A stretch of 64,000 nucleotides of DNA from Symbiodinium natans (taxonomy: Eukaryota > Sar > Dinophyceae > Suessiales > Symbiodiniaceae), in NCBI GenBank assembly GCA_905221605.1, contig CAJNDS010000164.1, positions 62,001 through 126,000 on the forward strand. The letters are read 5' to 3'. Below the pieces are notes generated by a model that worked only from the letters and a program-made list of their open reading frames with translations, was not told where the DNA came from and ran no database searches. Below, piece by piece: positions 20,893-32,525 of the stretch (within the stretch, counting starts at the first letter, position 1; each line of letters begins with the position of its first letter). A program made the translations under genes and the position numbers.

Positions 20893-23800
20893 GCCTGAGA
20901 CCCGGGAGACCCAAATTAAGTGAGGCTTAGGGTCTAGGGTTTTGAGGTTTAGGGTTTGAGGGTTTGAGGGTTTAGGGTTTGAGGTTTGTTGAGGTTTAGG
21001 GTCAGAGGTTCAGGGTTTCAGGGTTGAGAGCCCAAGTCCCCCTCCCCCCCTGGATATTTGAGGCTATACTACCCCTCCTACCTTGCCCCCCAATAATTAA
21101 GGGCTATTTGGGGACTGGTTAAGGTTATTATGGAGGACAACCTGGGGGATATCTGCGAGCCCTGACTAAGGGGGTGTTGGGCTCTTTTCTGGCTGTGCGA
21201 GAGGGCTGGAATCGAGGAAGGTTCACGATTTCAGGTCTAGGGTTAAGGGCTTTAGGGTATCATGTTTTGTGAGCTTGCTGTTTTCTATGTTAACCCCTAA
21301 ACCCCCAAACCCTACACCCCAAACCCCAAACCCCAAACCCCAAACCCCCAACCCCAAACCCTAAACCCTAAACCCTAAAAAAAAACCCTAAACCCTAAAG
21401 CCTAAACCCTAACCTTAAAGCCCTAAACCCCTACACCCTAAACCCCGAGCGCAACACGACTCGTGAAGGCCATGTTCAAGCTGCTGCCAACGCACCTCAC
21501 CGATCGCCTGAACATTATCCAGGCACCCTCGGGGCACACTTTCGGGAGGGTTTAGGGTTTAGGGGTTTAGGGGCTTAGGGGTTTAGGGGTTTTAGGGTTT
21601 AGGCTTTTGGGTGGGGGTCCGCCCATGCGTAGAACATGACGCAGCGCAGCTCCACACGCCCGTATGGAACCCCAAGTATACTTCTTACTTAATGGAGGAG
21701 CATCCCTTAAATTCAACCGCACATAAACCCCTAAATAATTCTGAATGAAGATTTATTCCTTAAAGAACCCTGTTATAACTTAAGGGATCTGCTTTCATTT
21801 AGGAGTGATCGAGCCCCTAGGTATGGAACCCCAGATACTATTTCAAGGCCCAAGGTCTCTGCCTCAATGAAGGCCCGCTCCCCCCCCCCCAAAAAAAAAA
21901 GAACACAAGTAAAGCGCATCACAAACTTGCTCTCTCACTTGACTATCGGGGTGTCCGCCGCAAAAAGTGTAAAAAGCATACCGAACCTATTGGTTTATTA
22001 CTCTAGAACTACTATTTGCTTAAGAACCCTCCAAAAGATTAGAATAATCCCTATATTGCCCTTAGAAGGAAGAATATGTTGTTTTTTTTTTGTTTTTTTT
22101 TTTTTTTTTGGGGGGGGGGGTGGTCTTAAGCAACTCGTAGAGAAGTATGTCCATCAGCGCCCTTGCTTGCAGAGGTCCGAAGATCAAGGGGCGAAACCCT
22201 AAACCCCTGCGATAGCATGCGGCCGGCCACCTAACGTAGACCCCCAGGTAGCCCTAAACTGTAAACCCTAAACCCTAAGCCCTAAGCCCTAAACCTTAAA
22301 CCGCAACAAGGAACCCCCTAAATTCGGAACCCCATTCCCCCCCCCCCCCCAAAAAAAAAAAAAGAAGTAAAACCCTAAAAAGAGCCTCCTCGTCGCAGGT
22401 GCGGAAGATGCAAGAACTGGACTCCTGCGACGCGCTTGGGGGCCTGGCGCGACAGCGGGGCAGTGTTTAGGGTTTAGGGTTTAGGGGAAGTTGGGAATGG
22501 AGATCCTTTGCTTGAGGTTCCTTTCCCCAGCAGTAGCACAGGGTAGAGTCACGGCTTCTCCTTTCGTGTAGCACCACGATCCTCTCCAGTGCCTCATATG
22601 TGCAAGTCCACAGCAACAACTTCCCGTCAAAGCCTGGTTTAGGGTTTAGGGTTAAGGGTTTAGGGTTTAGGGTTTAGGGTCTAGGGTTTAGGGTTCTGGG
22701 TTCCGGGTTCCGGGTTCCGGGTTTAGGGAATTGAAGCCCAAAAATCCCAAAACCCCCAACACCTAAACCCAAAACCGCCCCAAAGCCCTCTAAATCCTCT
22801 AAATCCTCTAAACCCTCAATCCATCCAGACAGCCCGAGGCTTGTCATTCCTGGCGGTGAGTCCACCACCATGAAGATCATCGCTGGCACCGATGAGCTGT
22901 GGCCCCAAAGGGGTTGAGGGTTTTAGGGTTTCTAGGATGCCCAGTAGTGCCCTTATTCCCTTTTTAGGGGCTCTAGGTTCCCCTATAAACCCCTTTAAGC
23001 CAAAAAGGGCACCCTTTTTAATCCTCGGTTACTGGGCAACCTAGGTTTAGGGTTCAGGGTTTAGGGTTTCATTCCAATGCACCTTTTAAAGGCAGAAAGC
23101 CCCGGAGCCGGGAGGGTTGAGGATTTAACATTAGGGTGTAGGGTTTAGGGGTTGAGGGGTTTAGGGGTTTAGGGTTGGGGTTTAGGGCTAGGGTTTAGGG
23201 TTTAGGGGTTTAGGGTTTAGGGTTTATGTTTTATGCTTTATGCGTTAGGGTTTGGGTTTTAGTGGTTTGGGTTAAGTTTAGGGTTCTGTGTTTAGGGTTT
23301 AGGGAGGATGGATCCATGGATTTCGGGTTCAGGGCTTAGGGTTTCAGGAGTTTGTGTTGAAGGTTTCCAAACCCTAAACCCTAAACCCTAACCCCTAAAC
23401 CCTAAACCCTAAACCCTGAACAGCAGCCGCAAGGTGATAGGAAAGGCAAGTCTAGTTCTTGTTCTAACGAGAGTAGAGTGTTGAGGGTTCAGGGTCTCCA
23501 AAACCCGAGAGTGTTGAGCGGCTTTGCGCATGATTGTAAGAGGTTCGGGATGGGAGCAGTGGTAAAATGAGGGCTGAAGCAAACGACTCCAGGGACCTCC
23601 TCCAGCAGTATGCTTGCTCCATTGTTTGAAAGGATTTGCTTTCGGGTTTTAGGCTTTAGGTTTTGGGATTTAGGGTTGAACCGCTTTAGACTTCAGACAA
23701 ATACAGGGACTGCCATCTGTTACGTCCTTGGTCCGAAAAGCCAAAATGCGGCTGGTCTTAGAAACCCTAAGCCCTAAGCCCTAAGCCCTAAACCCTAAAC

Positions 23801-26800
23801 CCTAAACCCTAAACGGGTCTTTTGGGGTTGAGGGCACACTGCGAGGTTCATGAAGCACCTTCGAGCCTATGTACGTGGAGGCTCCATTTTGGAAGATGAG
23901 CTTCAACATCTAGGGCATCCAGGTTTAGGGTTCAGGATTCAGGGTTTAGGTTTAGGGTTTAGGGTTTAGGGTTTGGGGTTTAGGGTTTAGGCTTTAGGCA
24001 GTTCTCTTAGCATTGGCGCCCCGTTTTAAGGGGTGGGGTCCTTGAAGACGACCACCGCGAGCCCTAAGGCCCAGCAAAAAGCACCTAGAAGGAATCGACG
24101 TTCATTCAGAAGAAAATCCCCTGTACACGTTGCACTTTCAAGGGCTCATGTAGATCCCTTTTCACATATACATATACATATGCATTATACAATATGCAAT
24201 ATACATTATACATGATGCATCATACGTTATACATATAAATGTACATATACACATATACACATTTATGCATATATACATATATACATATATACATATATAC
24301 ATATATACATATATACATATATACATATATACATATATACATATATACATATATACATTCATACATATATACATTCATACATTTATACAGTTATACATTT
24401 ATACATTTATACAAATACATATAGATATACATAGATACATATACACATACTGTGCACAATACATATACATATGGGTGGGGTGTCTCTTTGGGAATGCTGG
24501 CAAAACCCTACTTCATGTATGTCCTTGATGAAAGGGGGCCAGGCTCCTTGCAGCGAAGTCTGTTTTTTTTTATTTTTTTTGGGGGGGGTCTGGTACTTTC
24601 AGACATAAAGTACACCATAGCGGAGACCCCAAAAGTTACACCCTAAACCCCAGAATCTACTTGGAGGTTCATTGTGTAGTCATAAGTAGGGTTAGAAGTG
24701 TCCTAGATACACAGGGGTTGCAAGCATAGTTGCCATACGCACACCCCCCTACTTCTAACGATCCAGGAACCTCCAGACTCCCATGTGCAGGTGCCGGTTC
24801 GGACGGTGTGGAGCGCCGGCCCCATCCGGCCTGGGCGCCGAGGGGGGTTTAGGGTTTAGGGTTTAGGGTTCAGGGTTTAGGGTTTAGGGTTTAGGGCTGA
24901 GGGCTTGGGGCTTGGGGCTTGGGGCTTGGGGTTTGGGTTGAAGGTTTTGTTTGCTCGGGAGGTGTTACTCGGGGTGTAAGTTTTGGTAACACTGCTACTG
25001 AATTGGGGTTGTTTTTTGTGACAATTTCATGTTGCACTGGCTCATCATCACTTGTTCTTGGGTTTAAGCTTTTCGCTTCTTAGGGCTTTCAGGAGTCTGG
25101 AGCAAAGCGGATCAGATGGGTGCACATGTGCAATTTACCCGAAGCTACACGGCCTAGTCTCTCCGGGTCAAGCTCCAAGCTACCACCTCACAATATTTTT
25201 CTGCTGCCTCAAGGTGTTCGGGTTGTTGGCCCATCAAGCCAACCCTTTAAGTAAGAGTCTTCGGGCTTAGGCTTAGGGTTTAGGAGTTAGGGTTTTAGGG
25301 CTTAGGAGATACGCCAGGCCCATCGCCACAAGCGCAGTAGAGCCACCTGTTCTGAGCACTCCCTGAAACCCTAAACCCTAAACCCTAAACCCTAAACCCT
25401 AAACCCTAAACCCTAAACCCTAAACCCTAAACCCTAAACCCTAAACCCTAAACCCTAAACCCGACTCCGATGTCCTCGTCCTGGTGCCAGGTGTGGGGGA
25501 CGTGCGCGGGCTGCATCTTGCTCTCGGAGGATGTTGTCAACTCGGTCAGCCAAGGACTCATGAGCCGTCTAATGGAGGGACTTATAGGTATTATAGGGCT
25601 GACCTAAACCGTACATCCTGAACCCTAATTAAACCTAAAACCCGAAACCCGAAAGCCGAAACCCGAAACCCTAAACCCTAACCCTAAACCCTAAACCCTG
25701 TTGGGGTTTCTTCTACTTCGCAAGTCATGGCGATACCAGGGGGCGCTCCGCGAAGCAAAGCTGCTTGCCCCCCCTGCGCAGCAGTGGCCCAGGTGCGAGC
25801 ACTCAAACTTCGGCCGTTGTCCCCTTTTGGAGTTTAGGGTTTAGGTTTCCAAAAATTTGGGGTCTAGGGTTCCAAATTGGGGGATTAGGGTTTAGGGTTT
25901 AGGGTTTTAGGGTTTAGGGTTTAGGGTTTAGGGTTTAGGGTTTAGAGTTCCGAAAATTAGGGGTCCGTCCCCTGTCTCCGAAAAGAAGCCAAGTTGAACC
26001 CAGAAAGGAAGAGAGAGTGAAAAGGTCCCAGGATTGGTCGACGGTCTTGTCGCCAGTGCACGACAGTCCTCTCCTGAGCTCTCAGCACTACGCTTGCGGT
26101 GCTTGCGCAGGAACCCAGAGAGCCCAAAACCCCTTCATTAAGGAATATACCTTAAAACATAAAGGGATCCTTAGTATGATGTAAGGCATATTCCTTAATT
26201 AAGGGGTATTGGGCTCTTTGGGAAAGCCGTCCCTTTCAGCTCCCGCAAAGAGCAGCGCCAGTTCGTTCGTCGCATTGGTCTTTGCTGCGGTCACCAGACG
26301 ACTCCGTCCACGGGAAACGCTGGTGTTGCGCGATCTCTCTGCGGTGCAAAATTTGTTATGTCCGGTGCGAGCCCCGCTGGTTGGTTTTGAAGCAAACTAT
26401 AGTTACTATAGTTCAGTTCTGTGAGCCTTAATCCCTTCTGTGAGCCCTAAACCCTGAATCCTAAACCCTAAGCCCTAAGCCTTAACCCCTAAACCTTACA
26501 CATCCCCGTAAGGCCATCCATTACAGGGCTCCTAGGCCCCTCCTGCACACGCCAAACCCCCTGAACACCCTAAACCCTAATTCTGCTGAACCCACACAAC
26601 CCCACACCAAACCCACACCAAACCCCCCAAGACCCCCCAAGACCTCCCAAGACCCCCCAAGACCTCCCAAGACCCCCCAAGACCCCCCAAGACCCCCCCA
26701 AAACCCCCCCAAAACCCCCCAAAACTCCAAACCCCCCAAAACCCCCAAAACCCCCCCAAAACCACCCAAAACCACCCAAAACCCCAAACCCCCCCCAAAA

Positions 26801-29033
26801 CCCCAAAACCCCCCCAAAGCCCCACCCACGAAACGCCCAAACCCCACCCCCCCCCCCCCCCCCAAACCCCCCAAACCTCCCAAACCTCCCAAGCCCAAAC
26901 ACCGAAGCGTCCGCTGCTGACACTTTGCCGGCGTAAGCTTTCCGGTTGAAGGCTTGGGTTTTTGTTGAACCTGTTTTGGGGAAGTGCAAGCCCCCTGTCA
27001 AAGGCACCCCAAACCCTAAACTCTAAACCCTAATCCCTAAACCCTAAACCCTAATCCCTAAACTCTAAACTCTAAACCCTAAACCCTAAACCCTAAACCC
27101 TAAACCCTTTATCACTTTAGTCGCAGGAGATGGTCCGCAGATCCAGCCTGCCAAGCCAGGGGCCTGGCGCCACTGGCCGGTGCGGGTGTACATAGGGTTT
27201 AGGGTTTAGGGTTGAGGGTTTGGGCTATAGGGTTTAGGGTTTAGGGTTTAGGATTTAGGATTTAGGATTTAGGGTTTGGGGTTTAGGGTTTAGGGTTTAG
27301 GGCTATAGGGTTTAGGGTTTAGGATTTAGGTTTTGGGGTTTAAGGTTTAGGGTTTATCCTTCGGGGCGCAGTGGCCGCCTGCCGCTTAGGCAGCGCAAGC
27401 CAGAGCCCCAAAATCGGCACATGTCAGGAAGAGGCCTAAACCCCAAAGCCGGAAGCCCCCAAAGTATTTTTCATGTCCATTGTCTTAAAGCAAGAGTCTG
27501 GGGCTCTGAACCACGAGAGTCACAGCAAGAGTCTCACCGAGTAGTCCTGTGCTCGCAAGCCCCTAAAGGCCTAAGCCGGGCGTTTTGTTGAGCAACCTCG
27601 GTGGAGATACCATAAAAAGGAACCGTACTACTGGCCATAAACCCGCCAGCAAACCTGAACAGCTAACAATCCCCATGTTCGCCTGTTAAGGAAGAATATT
27701 TGTTGTTTTTGGGTGGTTCTTAAGCAAATATCAAACACCCTAAGCCCTAAATCCTTAACCACACCTGAATATGAAGAAAGCTGCTGGCCTTCAAAACAAG
27801 GCGCTGCAAATATGGGGATCCGATTGGCGGCCTTGACGTGGCGACCTGCCGCAACTTCTTCGGCAGACAGGCAGGTTAAGGGTTTAGGGTTTTGTGTTTT
27901 AGGGCGTTATTTAGGGCTTGAGGGCTTTTGGGGTTTAGGGTTTAGGGTTTAGGGTTTAGGTTGCAGGGTTTAGGGTTTAGGGTTTAGGGTTTAGGGTAGG
28001 AGTCTTAGGGAATGTGCAGTCCCAGCCCGTTCTGCGTGATTCCGGGTTTTTGAAACGCTGTGGGCTGTTGCTTCGCGCTAGTCCTTGCTATTGAAGAACT
28101 ACTCCAGAAAATGCCCCCAAATGCCAAATGCTGCAACATTTGTGAAGGGAACACACCAAAAACAGTGCATACCCCTGTTTTGCGGAAACCCAACTTAACC
28201 CAACCCCACGTACTGCCCCTTGTCAAGGGAACCCCCCCAAAAACGGGTGCGCACCCTAAACCCTAAACCCTAAACCCTAAACCCTAAACCCTAAACCCTA
28301 AACCCTAAACCCCCCTGTTTTGGGAAAGCCCAACCCCTCGTACTGCCTCGTCTCGGGGTGTCTTTGCGAAGCCTGTGTTCTTTGTCTCTGGCGAGTTCTG
28401 TATGGCAACTAGACATACAACATTGTTTGGAGTTTAGGGTTTAAGGTTAAGGTATTCTCTACATTATTTAGAGTTTAGGGTTTAAGGTTAAGGTATTCTC
28501 TACATTATCTAGAGTTTAGGGTTTAAGGCTAAGGTATTTCTATCCCTACTTCTACCCACCTGCGAGCCTCCAAGTAGAGTCTAAGAGGCGGAGTCGTTCG
28601 AAGCTGCCATCGAGTCTGCAACCGGTGAGGAGCAGGCACGAAGCTTGCCTAGGCAGGTCCTTGGGATGTTCTACATCTCCCCTTTTTCGGGCTTAAGAGG
28701 ATTACGGATGAGAGAGCTTCCAAGTAGACTTGAGCCGAGTGGCTCTTAGGTTCAGCCGTGCGATGAGATGTTGGTGGCTTTGGCTTGTCAGGTGTAGAAG
28801 GGGTCTTGGGGTTGAGGGTTTAGAGTTCAGGGTTTCGGGTCTAGGGCTTGGGGAACCTTACTCCATGATAAAATCCGAATGATCCCAAAGGTTAACCTTT
28901 AGTTCCCCTAGGTACTGGACAACTAAGCTACATAAACCCTAAACTCTTAACCCTATATAAGTTTGTTAACAGCACCTCTGCAAAACCTACAACGAGTTGA
29001 CAGGCGCCGAAGGCAGCCTTCGACGGCTTCCCC
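20844..29033 (+). CDS. PDX2: Pyridoxal 5'-phosphate synthase glutaminase subunit, partial (gene-level entry)
   Basis: PdxT/PDX2 hydrolyses glutamine and passes ammonia to the PdxS/PDX1 synthase in vitamin B6 synthesis. Nine exons give the family motifs in order: LGILALQGAFEEHE, DALVIPGGESTTM, VWGTCAGCILL with the catalytic Cys, IGGLDV..CRNFFGRQ and ESFEA. Exons are 20844-20892, 21469-21522, 22399-22433, 22839-22901, 23846-23880, 25491-25561, 27801-27870, 28588-28635 and 29013-29033. Donors are mostly GC, with one GA. The start codon lies on an unseen upstream exon. The C-terminal segments (FIRAP and the FHPE with catalytic His and Glu) were not found between 29,034 and the channel gene. About 150 of the usual 190-220 residues are covered. 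Confidence 0.93.
21469..21522 (+). CDS. PDX2: PDX2 exon
   Basis: AMFKLLPTHLTDRLNIIQ. It joins EEHE to VRKMQELD in phase 0. The sequence is less conserved in the family. The donor is GC (GCACCC). Confidence 0.75.
22399..22433 (+). CDS. PDX2: PDX2 exon: VRKMQELDSCDA
   Basis: It corresponds to the VR...L...DALVIPGGE strand. With a GC donor after GAC GC and the next exon starting G CTT, it reads DALVIPGG exactly. Confidence 0.9.
22839..22901 (+). CDS. PDX2: PDX2 exon: PGGESTT
   Basis: LVIPGGESTTMKIIAGTDEL. PGGEST is the diagnostic PdxT glycine-rich motif. The GC donor splits the Trp codon. Confidence 0.96.
22935..23047. mobile_element. Dispersed element, family F
   Basis: Family F starts near CCCAGTAG(T/G)GCCC, has TTCCCTTTTTAG..TTCCCCTATAAACCCCTTTAA and AAAAAGGGCACC, and ends GGTTACTxxTGGGTCTAG. 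The ends are inverted (CCCAG / CTGGG). This copy sits in a PDX2 intron. Confidence 0.65.
23846..23880 (+). CDS. PDX2: PDX2 exon: FMKHLRAYVRG
   Basis: It joins DELW in phase and matches the F...L...V..G segment just before the catalytic Cys motif. Its 3' edge is uncertain. Confidence 0.75.
24166..24470. repeat. TACATA/ATATAC microsatellite
   Basis: Tandem ATACATAT-type units for about 300 bases inside a PDX2 intron. Open frames across it read as TYIHIYI-like repeats on both strands and are not genes. Confidence 0.95.
24658..24774. mobile_element. Dispersed palindromic element, family C
   Basis: Left end CTACTTGGAGGTTCATTG, right end GATCCAGGAACCTCCAG. The centre has diverged. Confidence 0.7.
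25371..25464. repeat. Interstitial CCCTAAA array
   Basis: About 13 perfect units ending about 25 bases before the catalytic PDX2 exon. Confidence 0.97.
25491..25561 (+). CDS. PDX2: PDX2 exon: catalytic cysteine
   Basis: VWGTCAGCILLSEDVVNS, then VSQGLM. The Cys of GTCAG (codon 25503-25505) is the expected nucleophile of the class I glutaminase. The GA donor inside the Met codon keeps the frame. Confidence 0.96.
26116..26220. mobile_element. Dispersed palindromic element, family D
   Basis: Family D ends are CCAGAGAGCCCAA and its complement. The inner arms read CCTTAATTAAGGAATATTCC and AAACCATA, about 105 bases in all. This copy is complete from CAGAGAGCCCAAAAC to AAGGGGTATTGGGCTCT. Confidence 0.75.
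26600..26900. repeat. Degenerate CCCCCAAGA / CCCCAAAAC tract
   Basis: About 300 bases of C-rich units grading from CCCCCCAAGACC to CCCCCAAAACC, in a PDX2 intron. Its open frames (glycine- and tryptophan-rich on the minus strand) are artefacts of the repeat. Confidence 0.9.
27801..27870 (+). CDS. PDX2: PDX2 exon: GGLDV and RNFFGRQ
   Basis: RCKYGDPIGGLDV followed by ATCRNFFGRQ. The GGLD and RN.(F/Y)GRQ motifs are diagnostic for PdxT. The donor is GC (GCAGGT). Confidence 0.96.
28168..28347. repeat. CCCTAAA tract between duplicated flanks
   Basis: A CCCTAAA array (28254-28310) is followed at 28312-28347 by CCCCTGTTTTGGGAAAGCCC..CGTACTGCC. This is a slightly shortened copy of 28172-28217, upstream of the array. 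About 36 unique bases remain between the upstream copy and the array. Confidence 0.75.
28422..28541. repeat. 41-base tandem repeat, three copies
   Basis: Units start ACATTATTTAGAGTTTAGGG and end AAGGTATTCTCT. Each contains one TTTAGGG, and the third copy is slightly diverged. Confidence 0.93.
28588..28635 (+). CDS. PDX2: PDX2 exon: AESFEAAIESATGEEQ
   Basis: It follows GRQ in phase 0 and matches the (D/E)SFE segment of PdxT. The donor is GC. Confidence 0.9.
29013..29033 (+). CDS. PDX2: PDX2 exon: AAFDGFP
   Basis: A 21-base exon before a GC donor. It fits the F.G(V/F) segment that precedes FIRAP in PdxT. Short, but phase-consistent. Confidence 0.6.
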
Positions 29034-29704
29034 GCAGGCTGTTGAGAGTTTAAGATTTGCAGGGCTTAGGCTCCCTAAACCCCAAACCCCAAACCCTAAA
29101 CCCCAAACCCCAAACCCTAAACCCCAAACCCTAAACCCTAAACCTGTTGAAGTGCTTAGGGAGATATGGGGCTTTGGCACCCTTCTGGTGTCGGTTCAGG
29201 CTGGGGCATCGCAGATAAAGCTTCCGACGTTGGCACATCTTCAGTTCTCCGTAAATGAGGATAGCATGGCTTAGGGCTCGGTTTAGGGTTTAGGGTTTAG
29301 GGTTTGGGGTTTACGGGGGCTCTTGGGAAGTATGTTTCAATTTGTACATGGAACCCAAAGGAAGATGTTGTTCAAGTGTAGGGAGTGAAGTTGAGCGGTC
29401 CATGGCAGTTCCTGTAGTATGGATAAGAGCATTTTGGGAGTACATTCAGGGTACCCCTGTTGGAAATACCCCAATTCAACCACCAGAATGGGGCTACGTA
29501 GCTCCTGCTGCAGTATACTCACCGTGGTACCTTCCGACATAAGCTCCTTGCCAAGAACACCCCCCCACTTTGCTGGCTTTGTACTTGGCTCAAACAGCGC
29601 TTCACTATCTCTCTCCCCCATTGATTTTCTCTGCCATTCACGCGCGGTGGGCGCCCGACCAAGTCAGGCCCGGGCGATGGGCCAAGGGTTGAAAGGGTTC
29701 TTAC

Positions 29705-29816
29705 GGGAGGGGGGTTCATGGGGAGGCTTAGGGAGCCTTAGGGAGTAGTAGGGAGTGTTCGGGAACCTTGGGATAATACCCCCCTTGAACCCCCCTCCCT
29801 GAATAACCCTATAAAG
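29705..29816. mobile_element. Dispersed element, family G
   Basis: Family G has the strands GGGGTTCATGGGG, AGGTACCTAGGG, and repeated TTAGGGAGTAGTAGGGAGT or its complement CTACTCCC..CTAAGCTTCCC, and ends in a CCCTATAAAG box. It occurs four times in the window. Confidence 0.6.
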
Positions 29817-30238
29817 GGTTAAGGTTCTCAGTACAGCAAACTCCAGGAAGTTGGAACATGGTCTAAGGGTGATTAGAGCTGGGATTCCCTTTAGTATACC
29901 TTTTGGGGCATGGTGAGAAGGATGTTCCAAAGAGTAGATCCCTTTAAAGGGTTCCCAAGAAGGGCCCAATGGTAGTATTGGGTACTATTTGGGGTCTCTA
30001 CGTTTTGGATCCTTTTAGGGCTCTGGGCTGCAAAAGAACCTCGATGTCAGGACAGGGGTTTGGGGTTTGGGGTTTCGGGGGTAAATCCCTAAACCCTAAA
30101 CCCTAAACCCTTAAGGGTTTAGGACTCGGAGTCCTGACGTCCCCCCCCCCCCCCCTCACAAAACCCTCCCCTTCGCTGGCGTCCAGGGAGCTTGAAGCGA
30201 CAAAGCCTGGGACCTGAACCCCTCACCCTAAGTCCTGG

Positions 30239-30338
30239 TTTAGGGTTTAGGGTTTAGGGTTTAGGGTTTAGGGTTTAGGGTTTAGGGTTTAGGGTTTAGG
30301 GTTTAGGGTTTAGGGTTTAGGGTTAGGGTTTAGGGTTT
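30239..30338. repeat. Interstitial TTTAGGG array
   Basis: About 14 units, one short by a base. Confidence 0.97.
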
Positions 30339-31591
30339 AGGTTCAACGTAAGGAATGACGGAATTAGGGCTCTGTACACTTCAAGGGAGTATATAGGATA
30401 CCTCAATTTCTTCATTCCCTACTACGCAAGAACCAGCCAGCCTAAGTCTTAGGCCCTCAACACTTTAGAGGTTTCGGGGTTAACCCTCAACCCCTAAATC
30501 ATGAAACCCCTAAACCGCCAACCCTAAACCACGCAACCCCTAAGCCACGAAAGCTCTAAGCCCCGAAAGCCCTAAGCCCCGAAAACCCTGATTACGCCCT
30601 AAAACCCGAAGCCCCCAAGACAAAAACCAAGCCACAGGACAGCTCCCCCGGGAATGGCAGCTACGCCAGGGCCGTTGTCCAAGCGGTCGGTTTGTTCTTG
30701 CTTGCGGGGTCTTGCTTCGAGGTTCATGGGTTTTGTGCATCTTGCATTACTTTGGTTAAAGAGGATCCTATTTCAGACTTTTTCAGTTCCTACCTGCATG
30801 GGCTATTATACCCTATAACACCTTAAAAGGCCCCTTATAGGGTTGGGGATTATAAGGTCTAATGGCCCATGCTGGTAAGTGCCTATTTCAGGGGAGGCGA
30901 GAAGGGGAAGGCAGGGGAGAGCGAGGGGGTGGAGGAGGTGTTGTGGTGTGAGCCCATATCTACGTTATCTCTTGTTCTCCACATGTACCTACATGAATAT
31001 GCAGTTGTGTGTGTGTGTGTGTAAAAAAGTTACTTCTTCATTTATAACTACATCGCAGGGCCTTGACAGATGTACAGATAAATATAACTGTTTTATAAGG
31101 TAGGCAGGTGGGTTTATGAACAGAGAGGGCCCCAAGCCCTCAAAACCCCAACCCTAACCCCTCAACAGTCAAAACCCCAAACCCTCAACCCTAAACCCTC
31201 AAAACCCTCAACCCCAAAATCTCAAAACCCAAAACCCGCAACCCTCTAAGCCTAAACCCTAAACCCTACACCCTAAACCCTAAACCCAAAACAGCAAACC
31301 CTAAAACGGCCCTTCTGAGAGGGAGCCGAAACGCACTGTCCAAGGACTTCCTGTGGCTACGCTGGGAGCCCTGAAGCCCCTTTTGTTTCTAAGGGTCTCT
31401 GTCGCGTGTAGGAGCTTTAAGCCTCAGGAAGTTTAGGGTTTCGGGTTTAGGGTTCAGGGTTTAGGGTTTAAAACTGCAGGGTCTAGGGTTTAGGGTTTTT
31501 GTTAAACCAAGTCAAGGGCCCTAGTTTGGGATTAAATTGGGGCTGTGAGGGTCTTAGGGTCTGAGGGGCTTAGGAAGTTCAGAGTGTTGGG

Positions 31592-31707
31592 GTTTTAGGG
31601 TTTAGGGTTTAGGGTTTAGGGTTTAGGGTTTAGGGTTTAGGGTTTAGGGTTTAGGGTTTAGGGTTTAGGGTTTAGGGTTTAGGGTTTAGGGTTTAGGGTT
31701 TAGTGTA
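31592..31707. repeat. Interstitial TTTAGGG array
   Basis: About 16 perfect units. Confidence 0.97.
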
Positions 31708-32325
31708 TATTTGGGCTTGGGGTCTCGTCTTTAGGGCTCAGGGCTTCAGGGTTGGTAGGGCTTGGGGGTCTTGGCATGCTTGGCGTTGGGGTAACCAGGT
31801 TTTTAGGGCTTAAGGGTCCATGGCGCTTCGGGTCTGTAGGGCTCAGGGCGTAATCGCGGGTTCAGGGCATGGGCCTCCCTTGAAATCCCTGAACTTCGAT
31901 GGTTTATTCGTTCAGAAGCTCTTTGATTTGCTTGGCCGTATCGGCTCACGCGGACAGTTGCGTGTAGTTCCAACAAGTTCCCAGCAAGTCGCATGACCTG
32001 GCCTGAAAGCCGGATCACAAGCAGGATACTGCATCAAAGTGCGGACCGCCACGCGCACGCATGAATACCATAGACCTCTTGCCTGAACCCACACTTCTTT
32101 TCTGCAAGTCAGCAGAATAGTTTAACATAAAAACGCACATGTCAAAACACCAAACCCTAAGACCCAAAACCCTAAACCCTAAACCCGAAAGCCTAAACCC
32201 TAAACCCGAAAGCCTTTAAAACCTTACATCGCACTTCCAGGGGGGGGCACCAGGGGCCCCAGCTCTGAACACAATGCCGCACCTGCCAAAGTTCGACTCG
32301 CAGGACAGCGGTAAGGTTGATTGGC

Positions 32326-32420
32326 GCGGTTTTTGGGGTTTTTGGGGTTTTTCGGGTTTTTGGGGTTTTTGGGGTTTTTGGGGTTTTTGGGGTTTTTGGG
32401 GTTTTTGGGGTTTTTGGGGT
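32326..32420. repeat. 9-base repeat GGGGTTTTT
   Basis: About ten units that grade into GGTTTAGGG at the 3' side. It is another minisatellite joined to telomeric DNA. Confidence 0.93.
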
Positions 32421-32525
32421 TTAGGGTTTAGGGTTGAGGGGTAGTGGAGGGATTGCTTTTATGCGGAGACTTGTTCCAGACCCTTGGGAGGATCCCAAAA
32501 GTAGAGCCCCCAAATAGTACCCCCA

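Noticed and set aside
26521-27007. Long glycine/tryptophan-rich minus-strand frames
   Set aside because: They are the complement of degenerate CCCCCAAGA/CCCCAAAAC repeats within a PDX2 intron.
29138-29176. Possible PDX2 exon reading VEVLREIWG
   Set aside because: It recalls the VEVLA segment of PdxT, but lacks an AG acceptor at the right place and grades into telomeric DNA.
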